Source of the DNA: Balanoglossus misakiensis | Lineage: Eukaryota; Hemichordata | DNA: 64,000 bases | Reading direction: 5' to 3' | Assembly (NCBI GenBank): GCA_040954595.2 | Contig: CM082593.2 | Location: 558,001-622,000 of the forward strand | Shown here: in pieces, positions 33,119-45,113 of the stretch | Layout of the letters: each line of letters opens with the position of its first letter | Numbering within the stretch: the first letter of the stretch is position 1 | Notes under the pieces: model-generated | Told to the model about the DNA's origin: nothing | Database searches by the model: none | What the model saw: the letters and a program-made list of their open reading frames with translations, nothing else | Position numbers and translations under genes: made by a program

Positions 33119-36019
33119 AAGTTTGAGGTGACAACTCATTTAATTTATGATGTTATTTTTTACTATTGCTAAGTAAGGTAAAGGTTACTTCAATACGTGA
33201 TATTGAAAACGTGTGTTCAGGTTGTAAATCAAACGAACTGTTTGAAAAACGAGATGCAAACACCAAATGTCAAATCAAACAAAGCGAGTTATCATATCGT
33301 AAGGTACATCGACTGATTAGCTGCACGAATAGCATGTAAAGTTGTTTTCCTGTTTGGAGTTGTCCAGTACAGGTGATTATAAATCAGTCAGAAACTAACT
33401 TAATTGCACCAAGCATGATCCGTCCGTCCATCCCCACACACACATAGAGAGAGAGCCAACAGAGACACAGACGTGCACACTAAAAGACACACCCAAACAT
33501 GTTAAATAGAGAAGCAATAAAATGAGAAAAATAGGATATGTTAACAAGGGAAACGGCCATCAAGAAAAAACATCACAATATATTTCCCCAATACCTGTCA
33601 CTTGTCAAATACTCTGACGCCTTTGGCAAATATCGATTTTACTGTACATCAACCATCATTTTTCATATGTCTAAACGTCAAGTTATGACACCTGGTCTCT
33701 TCTGACTTGTAACTGGATTTAGAGTGAGGGTTGAATTCGTTCAGAGTTATTTCGCATATGCCGTTAGCCATGGGTTTTTTTCTGTCTGTGTGGGTTTACA
33801 GGTGTAACATTTGCCGACCGTACGTAAGCCTTCCCCCTAACGGAACAATTGCAATATTTTCGTTTCTACTGAGAGAACGAAACTTCGACCACCTGTTGCT
33901 GTCACTTCCATCGCATTTTAAGCTCATGAAAACGACACCATCACAGCTATACTGACCCGGCCCACATAGTCTGCGATTGCTACAAAGCTTGTTCGCGTGT
34001 CGGTCAGCAACCTGTTTTGTTATCAGAATATCAGGTCCCAGCTTGCAGCTACTGTATAAGAGAGACACCTTTGTCGCAAGGTTATTCTGTTATCAGATAT
34101 AAGCTTCTCTCAGACTTATGTAATCAAAAAGATCAACAAGGGATCCTGCGTTTTGAACATTAGACACATGAAAGTGACACCGAAATGTGGTTTGCTTTCT
34201 GTCTGTCTGCCCTCACACTTCCCCGGCTGTCGTGTTTAATTGGCAAAAAATAACATGTTATAGCGAATGGAAGCTCTAAAATAATAAATAAGGAACTTTT
34301 AGCTGGGAATGACTGTAATCTTTGTTCAAATTTACACATTACTGTGCTTGTAGACACGCATGCGCAAGTGGTACAGTTTATGTTTGTTTTGCTGTGTGAC
34401 ATATATCAGTATTTTGGTAATTTTGGATAGCGTCGTTACTAACAGTCAGAGTAGCACTGGACGAACATTTCACCGCCTCATTCTTGGATTCTGCTCGACA
34501 AATTCACGTGGTATGGTGTATGTCTGTCAGTAAGACACCAAACCGCGCACTTTAGTGTCCCATAAGGTAAGTACTCTGAGTTTTTTTTCTGTTTTAAGTC
34601 TAGCAACTGCAGAAGCGTGTTTGGTCACGTGACACCATCGTTAACTTCTCCACATTTCTGAGGATTGCATGACGGTAGAACCCAGGAAAGATAATGGAAT
34701 CGAACAACTTTTTTTCTTAAATATCGCCGAAAAAATTAAAAGATGGTATGGATAAGCTTATTATGATTTCAATACAGTTTTTCTTTTCCACGAATCATCT
34801 CAAGTTTATAAGTACGAGGCCCAAGAGCGAATTGGGATTTGGGAAAGACATACATTTAAATGTAGTCCTATATTCCATAAATAAATCGAATCGAAGTTTT
34901 GTGAGTTCTGTGGAAAAATCCATTTTATAGCTGTGACCCGGATGTCCCTCTTGCCAACGTCTGGCGGTATCTTGACGTCATCACTCTCATAAAACCGAAG
35001 TTTTAGCGGGAAACACTGACTCGTGTGATTCTCTAAAAATTATCTGTCAAAACTTCGTGATAGTTAATTCATTTCTTCGATAGAATTTCCAAATGTTATG
35101 ATCAGAAGTCCTTTTACTTATTCAGAACTATTTCCAGGGACGTCATTTCTCGTCTGCTGTTTCACGTCGATGATTTATGCGACTTATATGGCTCGTTTAA
35201 CTGTTATGATTATCAAGTATTCGTTAACAAAACAACATACATCGGTTGCTGAAATAACGTTCACCACACGAGAGAATTTGCAGTTTTTGTCCGTTCTGGC
35301 GTAAAGGTCCATGGGATACGATAGATTGGAGACGGGACGGGGTGAAATAGTGCGGCGAAAATCAGCAAACATCTATCCATGGACCATCAGCGTGTTTGCA
35401 TGTCCAATTATAGCCACAGCTGTGTTCAGTTGAGAAAAGTGACTACTCGAGAAAACCGTCATAGTTCTGTAATTATTAAACCAAAAGTACACATGACGTG
35501 GCAGTCAGATTACTTCACGGTACAGCAGCAGATAAAAATAGAAAACCATTGAAGCCGCAAGTGATTTTCACAAATCGAAGTCAGGGTCCTTTGAAGTTGA
35601 ACATGACAATTTGTCTGACACGTTGCTTTTCGCTGTAGGCCCTGAATATTTCCTTCATGATCCAATCGGTGATTTTTCGGCGTTGCCACATGGCGGCGTT
35701 GCGTTCGCTCATGCGCACGATTGACCTTTGTGCGGGTGAAATGGTTTGACTTTATTCACTCACGCAACTCCTGTCAATGCAGGCGGATGTTTCCATCAAT
35801 TGGGAACGCGTCAGAAGTATTTACGGAAAATAAAGTTTCTTTTTGAGTTCCCGGATCAGATTCTATATTTGCAGAGTGTGCCCCCGCTATTTGCATGTGT
35901 CGACATCGTGCATTTGGAAGAGCCGCGCCTTTTGGTGTAATAGCTATTGTTGACAATAATATTCAAGAATATTTTATGTTGTAGTGTTTGGTAGAACCCA
36001 TCTTGATCCTAAGTTGAAG
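33119..36019 (+). other. Intergenic region with a possible 5' non-coding exon of the cadherin gene
   Basis: No coding exon recognised. A strong donor (CATAAG|GTAAGT, boundary 34566/34567) and a plausible acceptor ending GTTGTAG at 35984 could remove an intron and put the cadherin ATG at 36020 near the start of exon 2. This 5' UTR model is a guess from splice signals only. A CA/GA-rich stretch lies near 33437-33455. Confidence 0.35.
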
Positions 36020-39000
36020 ATGTGGAAATCTCGAACAAGTAAGTGACTGGTTTCTGTTAGTCTTTTTATATAGTAGGTAATCAAAGCGTTCTTGCGGTAT
36101 TGATGGTAAACTATAGAAAACATTTTCCTTCGATGATGCGCCATGATACATATAATCAAAAGTATTAAATCTCCATTCTCTCTCTCCCTCTTCTTTGTCT
36201 GTCTGTCTGTCTGTCTGCCTGTCTCACTCCTCTCCCACTCTCTCAAACTCAGTCGGTATCGTCATCTGTGTTTGGATCTGTCAACAAACAACTTTGACAG
36301 AAGGAGGTAAGCGTATTGCTTAGTGATGTGGGGATATGACTTACTACGTGAACACAGTCCCTCTTTCCCTATGAGACTTTTGACCGTATACAAGTTTTAG
36401 AAAAATATATTGTAATTGTCATGGTTAAATATGCATCACGTGATTATTCTTGTTTTTCATTTCTGAATCCGGCTTATGAAGCTATTTGTGATTTTGGAAA
36501 AGCGAATGATGAAGCGTATCCAATCGAAGAATCTCCAATAGGTAAGTGGCAGTCCCATTGATGTAGATGAGATTGCTTGCAAACACAATGTACACGGCAA
36601 TAAATGCAATCTCAGGGAGAAAACGAAAGTTGGTCATGTTTCAGATCTCGAACACAAAAGAAACTGAATATATTTACGTCTCACTATTCGTCTCATGATT
36701 ATTTCCCCATTGCAGGGTCAACAATTTACGCGTTCCCCGTAGAGGGCGACCCATCTGATTTAACACTGAGTATTGAAGATTGTAATAAGTATGATGGCAA
36801 ATTAACATGTGATTATGTTTTCGAGATCGTCGGCAAAAACCTTACTTGGAAAATAGAGTTCGACTTGGAATCGGAAAATGTGAGTAAGACGAATAGCATC
36901 ATTTTCATTGGCGGACAGTGTCTAGTCACCAGACACACACCACAACTTGGATAAGGCAAAATTTGACTCATAAAAACATGATCGTAGGATGCATACTTGT
37001 AAACTAGTAGAATATTTGGTGGAACGATACTTGAAATGCCTCTGTTTTCTTTGAAGGTGACATGCGAAGATGCCTACCAGATGACCATAACATGTACGCC
37101 AACAGGCAGCGGCAGTTCACAGGTAATGTAGCCCATGAACAACAATCAATGGAAGTTGATAAATTAATTGAAAGAATTCTAACGACCTCACAAGGTTGTT
37201 TTCCATTCCTACCATCGTTTTTGCACAAACTTGTTTTCCTTTGGGTGATCACAAGAGGTCGGAACACACACACACAGGCAATTCTTATCACATTTCTTTT
37301 GCAGACGTTTTTACTGTTTGTGTTCATACGAGACAAGAACGATTTTGCGCCAGAATTTCAAAAAACGCCATATCTTGTCGACGTACCAGAGGTAGGTCAG
37401 ATTATAGTTGTTTAACATATCACGTTTGGTTTTCAAACAATTATTAGTACCCTTTAGTACATACATTTGCGTTCGTGTGTACACATGTATATCACACGTC
37501 ATCTAACTACAGAATACACTTTGAGTTATTACTATTTTTCTTTCAGTTAACGCCTACTGGAAGTACTGTATTTACTGTCAGTGCCACGGACCAAGATTGT
37601 GACGCCGACAATCCATTTTACAGTATCATTGACGTGAGTATGTGAAGCATTGTCGTGAATAAAACTTATCTGAAACTTCTTGTATTTGTATCCATTGCAG
37701 ACCTAATAGTAAAGGGAGACGATCGTCTTATGCGCATGTGAGAAACCAAAGACGAAATTACGCACATGTGAATAAGACGATTCGTCGGCATTTAAGTCTT
37801 CACTTGGCACGCCTTGTGTGGAAAAACCGACCAACTTCCAGTTTACAGTGATGGAATAGAATCGTATAATGTTGTGAAAATGTCACCGTCTCTTTTTACC
37901 ATTCAAGGGTGACGGATCAGACAACTTTGATTTTGCATCGATAAATACGCCCTCTATCGTTATTACGGCACCACTGGATTACGAAACGAAAAAATCGTAT
38001 AGTCTCACATTGCTTGTTGATGTAAGTATTACTGTTGGCATCTTACTAACAATATCTTCAAATTATAGATCCTGCTGAAACCTCTTTAATGACAAGATTT
38101 GAAAATATACTAAAGACATTTTCATCCCCGTAGGACCAGGCTAGTTTGAATTCAACAACAACTCTGGAAATAAATATCACTGATGATGACGACCTGGGGC
38201 CTATATTTGAACAGACGCAATACACAGCAGAAGTTTTTGAGAACGAAAAGGACATCACCCTGACGGTAGTTGAAAGTATACATGCGTATGACCAAGACAC
38301 TGCTATAGACGAACCTGTATATTACAGTTTTGACGGTAAGAGATACTTGCGATCCGATGTTCTGGATATTTTAAGTTAAAACGAAAACATTCTATTTTTG
38401 TTTCAAGAAAATCTGAAACATAAGGACCTCGGTTACCATGTAATATGAACACTATCAATTGCTTTCTCTATAGGGCATATGGAATAAGTCCACGCGAAGT
38501 CCAGTTTCATTTACTAAAACGTGTTTGCACATTAGTTTTGACCACAGTCTTTCTAATAGAGGGACTGTGTTTTGACGCACAATCAAAACGAAAGCCATCC
38601 AGGTACATTAGTTCACCAAGTATGCTTTTGAATATTTTACATCCACAGACCCAGAGAAGGCCAACGATTATATCCTGCAAAACGAATATCTATCTATCGA
38701 CAGCACAAATGCTACTATCCGAGTGATTAAGGAATTTGACAGAGAGATGACATCGAATGGAGAAATGTCATTTGTATTGAGGGTAGGGCATACATCACAA
38801 ATTATTAGTAGTACTTCAAAGGGGACAATAGTCAAAATACCGGAATTGATGACGTAAACTTTCACGTTGTCGTGAATTGGCTTGTTTACCAATTAAGAGA
38901 ATCCTTTGTCACAAGTTCCTGATTTTGTGAACATTTCATCGTCAACATTTGTCAACAGGCTGCCGAAAACAAAACCAAAGGCTACGAGTTTTATTCTTAT

Positions 39001-41573
39001 CGAGACACACAAGCATCTCTGGTGATCACCATTGTGGATGTCAACGACAATGTACCCCAGTTTCAAACATTCATGTACGAAGAAGTTACACAGGATGGAG
39101 AAGTAAGGATTGTCATGAAGTGTGCAGTGTTCAAAAATATGTCGTTTGAAGTTTAGAAAAGATAAATACTGTCACCTCGGATATGCATGAAAATGCCTAT
39201 TTAAGAACCTTGGTCATTTCGGAGAGATAAATTAGGATAATTGTTAATTTTTAATGATAAATTATAAAACGTATGGGGTTTCTTTGCAGTCTATTACATG
39301 AACTACTAATATCACTCACGTTTTTATTCGTCAAAGGTAATATTTTACGTGGAAGAAATGATAGTTAATTCCACATTTGTTGGTCGTGTCTTTGCAACTG
39401 ATGACGATATCGGGATAAATGCCAACGTGACATTCACAATCGACGGTAAATATAATGTACTCATGTTTATTCATACAACTCTACAATCTTGATTCTCGCA
39501 TCAGTGGCGTGTGACTTGCCTTGATCATGTTGGCTGTTCTATCTGGTAAATCGATTTGTTGCCAGATATAGGGAGGGAATTGTCCACGGTGCATCCGCAC
39601 GGTACGACGACTGGACCGCCTATCCAGCCTCAGTTTTCTACGCGTGCGCATCAAACTAACATTTTGCAACGGAAAGTATTAGTACTTTGCCTTTCGTCGT
39701 GTGTTCCCTATTAGCGCATGTTTTGAGGGAAGGTCACAGCACTGGTCTAAATCTCTTGTCACAATATGAATCTTTTGCAGCCGGTAATGAAGGAGGAGCG
39801 TTCAAGATCGACGGCTCGACTGGAAGAATTTACACCAACGCATCCCTGGATTACTCTCAGATCAAACAATACAATCTGACAATATCAGCAGCAAACACCT
39901 ACGCACAAACCAACAGTGACGTCACATCGCAACTGGGGGTCATTATCAGAGTGATAGATGTCAATAACCACGCACCAGAATTCACTAACGCCCCTTATCA
40001 GGAAACTGTCTCGGTGATGTCAGATGTCGGTCTTTCAATCTTGACGGTTGAAACAACGGATGATGATGAAGTAAGAATTGAAGAACACATTTGATTTTCG
40101 ACCCATGAAATATGCATGTACATCAGTCCATCCCACGACAAGATTTCTCCGCTGTGATGTGGTTGAAACAGCTACATGTATCTATGCAAATGCAACTAGA
40201 TCATTCTCTGTCTCGAAAGATGTCGAAAGCGAGAGCTACTCAAAAATGAACCCAGCACAGTATCAAACTCCGCCCATGTAAACGGACATGTCTTTTTCAG
40301 GGTCTGAATAGTGAAGTGTCATATGCATTAGAAGTATATTGTGACGATATAGACGTTTGTCAGAGAGATGCCCTGGTATATTTCGCTATAGACAGAGATG
40401 ATGGCATCTTATCTGTTGCGACATCATTCCCACCGATGGAAGACATTTTAAACGAATTTCAGGTATGAATTATAATCAGTTGTGTTAATATTCTTTCGTA
40501 TGCTTTAAAGAAAGAGACAGACAGACAGATTGTCAGACAGGCAGACATTAAGCAGATGCTTTTTCTTTAAGATGTAAACATATTGGTGTCACTTTCTATT
40601 TTCAGTTTTACATCGTGGCGATTGATAACGGCTCTCCACGACTTAGTGCTCAAAGTCTGGCAACTATTAGAGTACAAGATCCTTCCTTCAGGCAACCCAC
40701 GTTCCCGGTTTCTGAACACAGGTAAAAACCAGGACGAAAGTCCTAACAAATCATCATGGGTTATAATGGGGGGGGGGGGGTGGTACTAAGTTCATTTCAT
40801 CCAAATTGACCTTGGCATCTGATGCCAAATGATCTCTTTCAGAGCCAATTTCACCGAAGAACAAGACCCACACGCCAGTTATGAATTACTGCCGATTCCT
40901 GAATCCGAATCCGATGCTGACTTTGTGGTCTACACTTTTACGGGTGGCGATTGTCAATATACAGGTTCGTGCAGAATCGTAGCTAGTGTTCAATTGATTC
41001 CATTTCTAAGCACGAACGCTTTGACTAAACTTCACCTTTGCACCTTGGATAACTTGGGCTGATGGGGATTACGCTTTAACACTAAGTTGAATGACAGCAA
41101 GCTAAACAACTTACCAGTGTTGATAAAATTTCTGTATCACTTCATCCAACAGATCATTTTATGTTGTCCAGCAATGGATCCGCATGTGTACTTAGCAACG
41201 CCGTCGAATTAGACAGGGAGACGGTTGGGTCGTACACGTTCGTTGTTACGGCAACGGTCAATGTGTCAGAAAGCCAACCATGTTACGCAGACTTGAGTAA
41301 GTTGGTCTGAAACTAACGTGACATTAAAGTAGAATAAATTGAAAATGGTCCATTTTGACCACAATTTGCCCCATCCCCCGCTCACTCTAACACACCTTTC
41401 ATTGCTTTTGTTGCAGACTTAGACAGACTGGTGCCGAATCAGTTATTGCTCCATGTTGACGTCATGGACATAAATGAACAACCCGTCTTCAATCAAACAG
41501 TGTTTTTCATAGGTATCCATGACAACACGCCTTACGGTACATCACTTCTTCAAGTTCAGGTTCGTACAGTTAT

Positions 41574-41656
<83 letters not shown>

Positions 41657-44441
41657 ATCGACATTTTACCATCAGGCTGTGGACAATGACAATGGTATCA
41701 ATGCAACACTGTGCTATCAACAAAAACAAAGCGAAGACTATGAACAATTCAACGTTGCCTGTGAGTTAGGTGACGTGTATTCTTCTCGAAATGATTTCAT
41801 CGGTTATTCTGGTGTCACCGGAGAAAACTTGTTGTCCTTCCCTGTATATGCAACAGACAGAGCAGGATTGGATGGTTCTAGTGATGGACTAAACTCCAGC
41901 AATACTGCAGAGGTCAAGGTTAGAAAGTTTCTTCCCTAGCTAAAATTTAAAAAAAAGTATTATGACAAGAACAACTGCCATGAACACTGACAGATGGTCG
42001 CGTAATCCGTTAAGTACAGTATGATATAACTGCATTTAAATTAGCATTTTGTGTCTCATAATTAGGTGCATATTTTACGCGTAGATGAATACTGCGTCAT
42101 GGAATCCGGATTAGATCCTGCTTACATCTCCGGGAATGTGCAACAGATCCTGGGGTATGACGATCACTTTTATATTTTTTGGAATTTGAGTTATGAATTT
42201 ACAAGAAAATAAACAAATATAGCAGCCCCTGTGAAACTGTGTTAACATATGAAATGATGAACACAATATTTAATATTTGATATCAAATATCTCTCCTATT
42301 GTCTCGGCAGGGAATTGACGTATTTGTTTGGATTCACGTATATGTTCGATTCTGTCCGGATATCACCGAGCGAGTCAGGAAAGGTTGATGTCAAGTAAGT
42401 ATATATGTGACATATTTTGCTTCGGTTTTAATCGAATCTCAGACACTGAATTGGCAAAGAAAAGTTTCTACGATAAAAACACAGTTAAAATGTATACAAT
42501 CTGTGTATTTACCCTTTCAATCCCCCGCAATACTAACTTGTGGGTTTTATAATCGCTCTTTTCCGTTTTGTTGAAAGGACGGATATTTGGTTCTACGTTG
42601 TCAAAGAAGAAGATTACAGCGTATTGCCATGCAGAGATTTTATACAGTAAGTCTGTCTCGATTTTTTTTCGGTTGGGGGTTACCATGGTGACACAACGTG
42701 TCACTTAAACAATGATATTTGTTGTATATCAATCTATCTGTGCATTCCAGGCTATCTGAGGAAATCCTGACAGTGTCAAACGACGTTGGAGTAAAACAAT
42801 ATAGCACCACCCCCGAGAAGTTCACGAATGACTGGTTATTCACAGGCTTCTATGAACTCTCAACGAGAACCCAGAAATACAAGACAACGGAGCAAATGAC
42901 GATGGGGCCAATACTGTTAATAGCTCTTGCCGTTGGTGTATTGTTTTTTTCAATTATTGTCATCATCTATCTATTGATAGAAGACAGGTAAGAACATAGA
43001 GTAGGCCTATGCAAGTCAGGATCAGAGTTGATTTGGTAAAAACAACAAAAGTTATTTTCAAAAGCTGACTACTGGGAATTTAGCTTGATCTGGGGCTAAA
43101 CTGAAGTTGATACACAGAAGAAAATTAATGCACAATAACCACTCCGGTGTAACATGTGTAACTGTAATCGTGTCTTTGTCGTCAATTTGCAGATACAGCC
43201 AGAAGAAGTTGCTTCGACAAAAACAATTCTGGGAAAGAATCGCCGCACTGTATGTATACTGATATTTTCTATTTCGATGAGATTACATTATGGATAGGAT
43301 TTCACCAGACTGACGTGGTTTGGCTGCTTGCTATAACCACAATGTCCACCCTTTCTTACTTTCAGAAATCAACCCTTGACACTGGATCAAGTTTCAGGCG
43401 AGACAAGGTAACCATTTATAGAAAACCCAATAGCAAACTTTACTGATGACCAAGAAACTACAGACCATGCCAATTATATCACTTTTGCATAGAAACTCTA
43501 GACGCCTTTTTTTTCGCCGGGTCATCATATTTCTGCCTTCTGTTTTTTTGTATGTACATCACAGCGACGAGAAGGCGTTACTTGATACCGGTACAGAAAT
43601 GGACCCAGACTGGTTAGAGGCCTTCACTCGAGTTACCGAGACAGAGAAAATTGTCTCACGTACAATCATTCTGGAAGAGCAGGTTTGAAACTTTAGATAT
43701 TTTATTCAAATCTATCATGATGGAAATGATATGAAATCTTGGCCCAAGCGTTGGTGTCGCTGTTTAGTGACCACGCAACTGTCCGGATGTGGAGATTCCA
43801 GTTTGTTGAAATTTCTGGTAAAAGTGAACATTTTGGATTTTTTATTCCATTTCCAGGAACTCTCAATGGATCTGTTACAAGACGCGACCTCTGACCTGGG
43901 CGATAACTGGTCTTACACGGAGCGACTTGATGCATTGGAAAAGATCGAGCCGGTTGCTGTTGACAACCCGTGTTTCACTGATGACGAGCAGGAGAGGGTA
44001 AATGAGATGACGTCACCAGGAACTGAAGCAAATGCTGTAAACGGATCGGGAGATGGAGAACACAGCGATGAATCCCAGAGAGACGAAGTACCAGAGCAGA
44101 CTCCACCGTCGACATCAACAGGTGTCCCTGGTGTCCTGGCCGCTGAAGATGACGCTGCCCACCAAGGACCAGAGATACCGCAGACTGATGTCGCATTAGC
44201 GCCGAGTGACATTCAGGAACATCCAAATTTCACCTGGGCGCCTCTGCCACCACCGATACAAGACAACGAAGCACACATCGACGACAATCGCCAAGACGAG
44301 CAGACAGATAATGGCGAGGGACAATCAGAGGAACCCACGCAGGCGCACAAACCAGCAGTGGTTACGTTCAGTGATGTCGTCGTGGAGCACTATGGTGACC
44401 GATTTCCCGACGAACCAAAAGATGTTGTCACGTCTTTCTAA
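36020..44441 (+). CDS. Single-pass cadherin (about 7 cadherin repeats, juxtamembrane domain, long cytoplasmic tail), 27 exons
   Basis: Calcium-dependent adhesion receptor. Exons: 36020-36038, 36253-36306, 36482-36541, 36716-36879, 37057-37122, 37305-37391, 37547-37633, 37908-38021, 38134-38335, 38649-38782, 38959-39102, 39337-39445, 39781-40070, 40301-40462, 40606-40721, 40843-40964, 41153-41296, 41417-41559, 41676-41918, 42066-42154, 42311-42394, 42578-42646, 42751-42987, 43193-43249, 43366-43407, 43565-43682, 43857-44441; 1,246 residues. A signal peptide (IGIVICVWICQQTT) follows MWKSRT. Ca-binding linkers: DKNDFAPEF, TDDDDLGPIF, VDVNDNVPQF, VIDVNNHAPEF, VMDINEQPVF. After the last repeat, about residues 820-925 are not cadherin-like and recall the membrane-adjacent domain of PCDH15/CDH23. 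TM about 955-977. The 269-residue tail is acidic and Pro-rich, has no catenin-binding motif that I recognise, and ends VTSF, a class I PDZ ligand. Orthology unclear. Confidence 0.88.
36197..36217. repeat. (TCTG)n simple repeat in cadherin intron 1
   Basis: About five TCTG units within a pyrimidine-rich stretch just upstream of the exon 2 acceptor at 36252. Confidence 0.7.
37718..37786. repeat. Imperfect inverted repeat (arms about 23 bp) in cadherin intron 7
   Basis: Left arm 37718-37740 begins GACGATCGTCTTATGC; right arm 37763-37786 is its near reverse complement with one bulged base and two mismatches. The loop is 22 bp. Confidence 0.75.
40768..40780. repeat. Poly(G) tract of 13
   Basis: Run of 13 G in the cadherin intron between exons 15 and 16. 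Potential sequencing-error site; it does not touch a splice site. Confidence 0.8.
41574..41656. repeat. (ATG)n trinucleotide microsatellite filling a cadherin intron
   Basis: 83 bases of uninterrupted ATG units (about 27.7 copies) inside a 116-bp intron (41560-41675). Donor GTTCGT and acceptor ACCATCAG lie 14 and 19 bases away, so most of the intron is repeat. Confidence 0.95.
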
Positions 44442-44773
44442 AACTCAAATCATCAGAAAATATATATGCGCATGATTGCCACATTTATTGGACACTTTAG
44501 TCAGATTTGTCACATGTTAGAAATTGACTTTTATCGCTTTTTATTTTAAAAATCGAAACAAATGTACATGGCGATCTTGTGTGTCAAAGCAGATGCACCT
44601 ATAAACGTCATCCACAAATTTGCATGTCATACATTGTATTTGCATGATCACCTGGGCAGCACAACCTCATATACATATTGACTTATAAACAGAAGCGGTT
44701 GAATCTGTTGTACGATAATTTTAAAAAGTGATTTGACATTTACTGATAATGATGAAGACGACAGATGTATTTT

Positions 44774-44779
44774 AATAAA
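44774..44779 (+). promoter_or_regulatory. Likely cadherin gene poly(A) signal
   Basis: AATAAA 333 bp past the stop; a second AATAAA follows at 44821-44826. The next gene starts at 45114. Confidence 0.6.
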
Positions 44780-45113
44780 ATGAATTTTTTGAAGAGCTTG
44801 TGGAGAATAGTCCTTACGTAAATAAAAAGATCAAATTCAATTTCTCCCAGTCGCGCTTGCTACTTGATTGTTAAAAGAATTAGCCAATTGGCCAACCTTT
44901 ATTCAAATTAAACAATGAACTCATCAACCAGATGGGCTGTAGTGTCTGACGTCATCGAATTACCAAACTGCATTGGCCAATCGGTGAACGATTAGATTTT
45001 GCTCGTGAATATCAAGCAGTGGGTCAGATGATCATCCCACACTGTTCAAGTGAAGCAACGAGTGGTGCGATCAGAAAGACGGTGGTTTCTTCAAGTAGCA
45101 GTTCATCTTCTCA

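Noticed and set aside
41574-41939. Open frame starting with 27 consecutive Met codons (and poly-His on the other strand, 41556-41747)
   Set aside because: It is the ATG microsatellite in a cadherin intron read in frame with the next exon; splice sites on both sides and phase show the real boundary at 41676.
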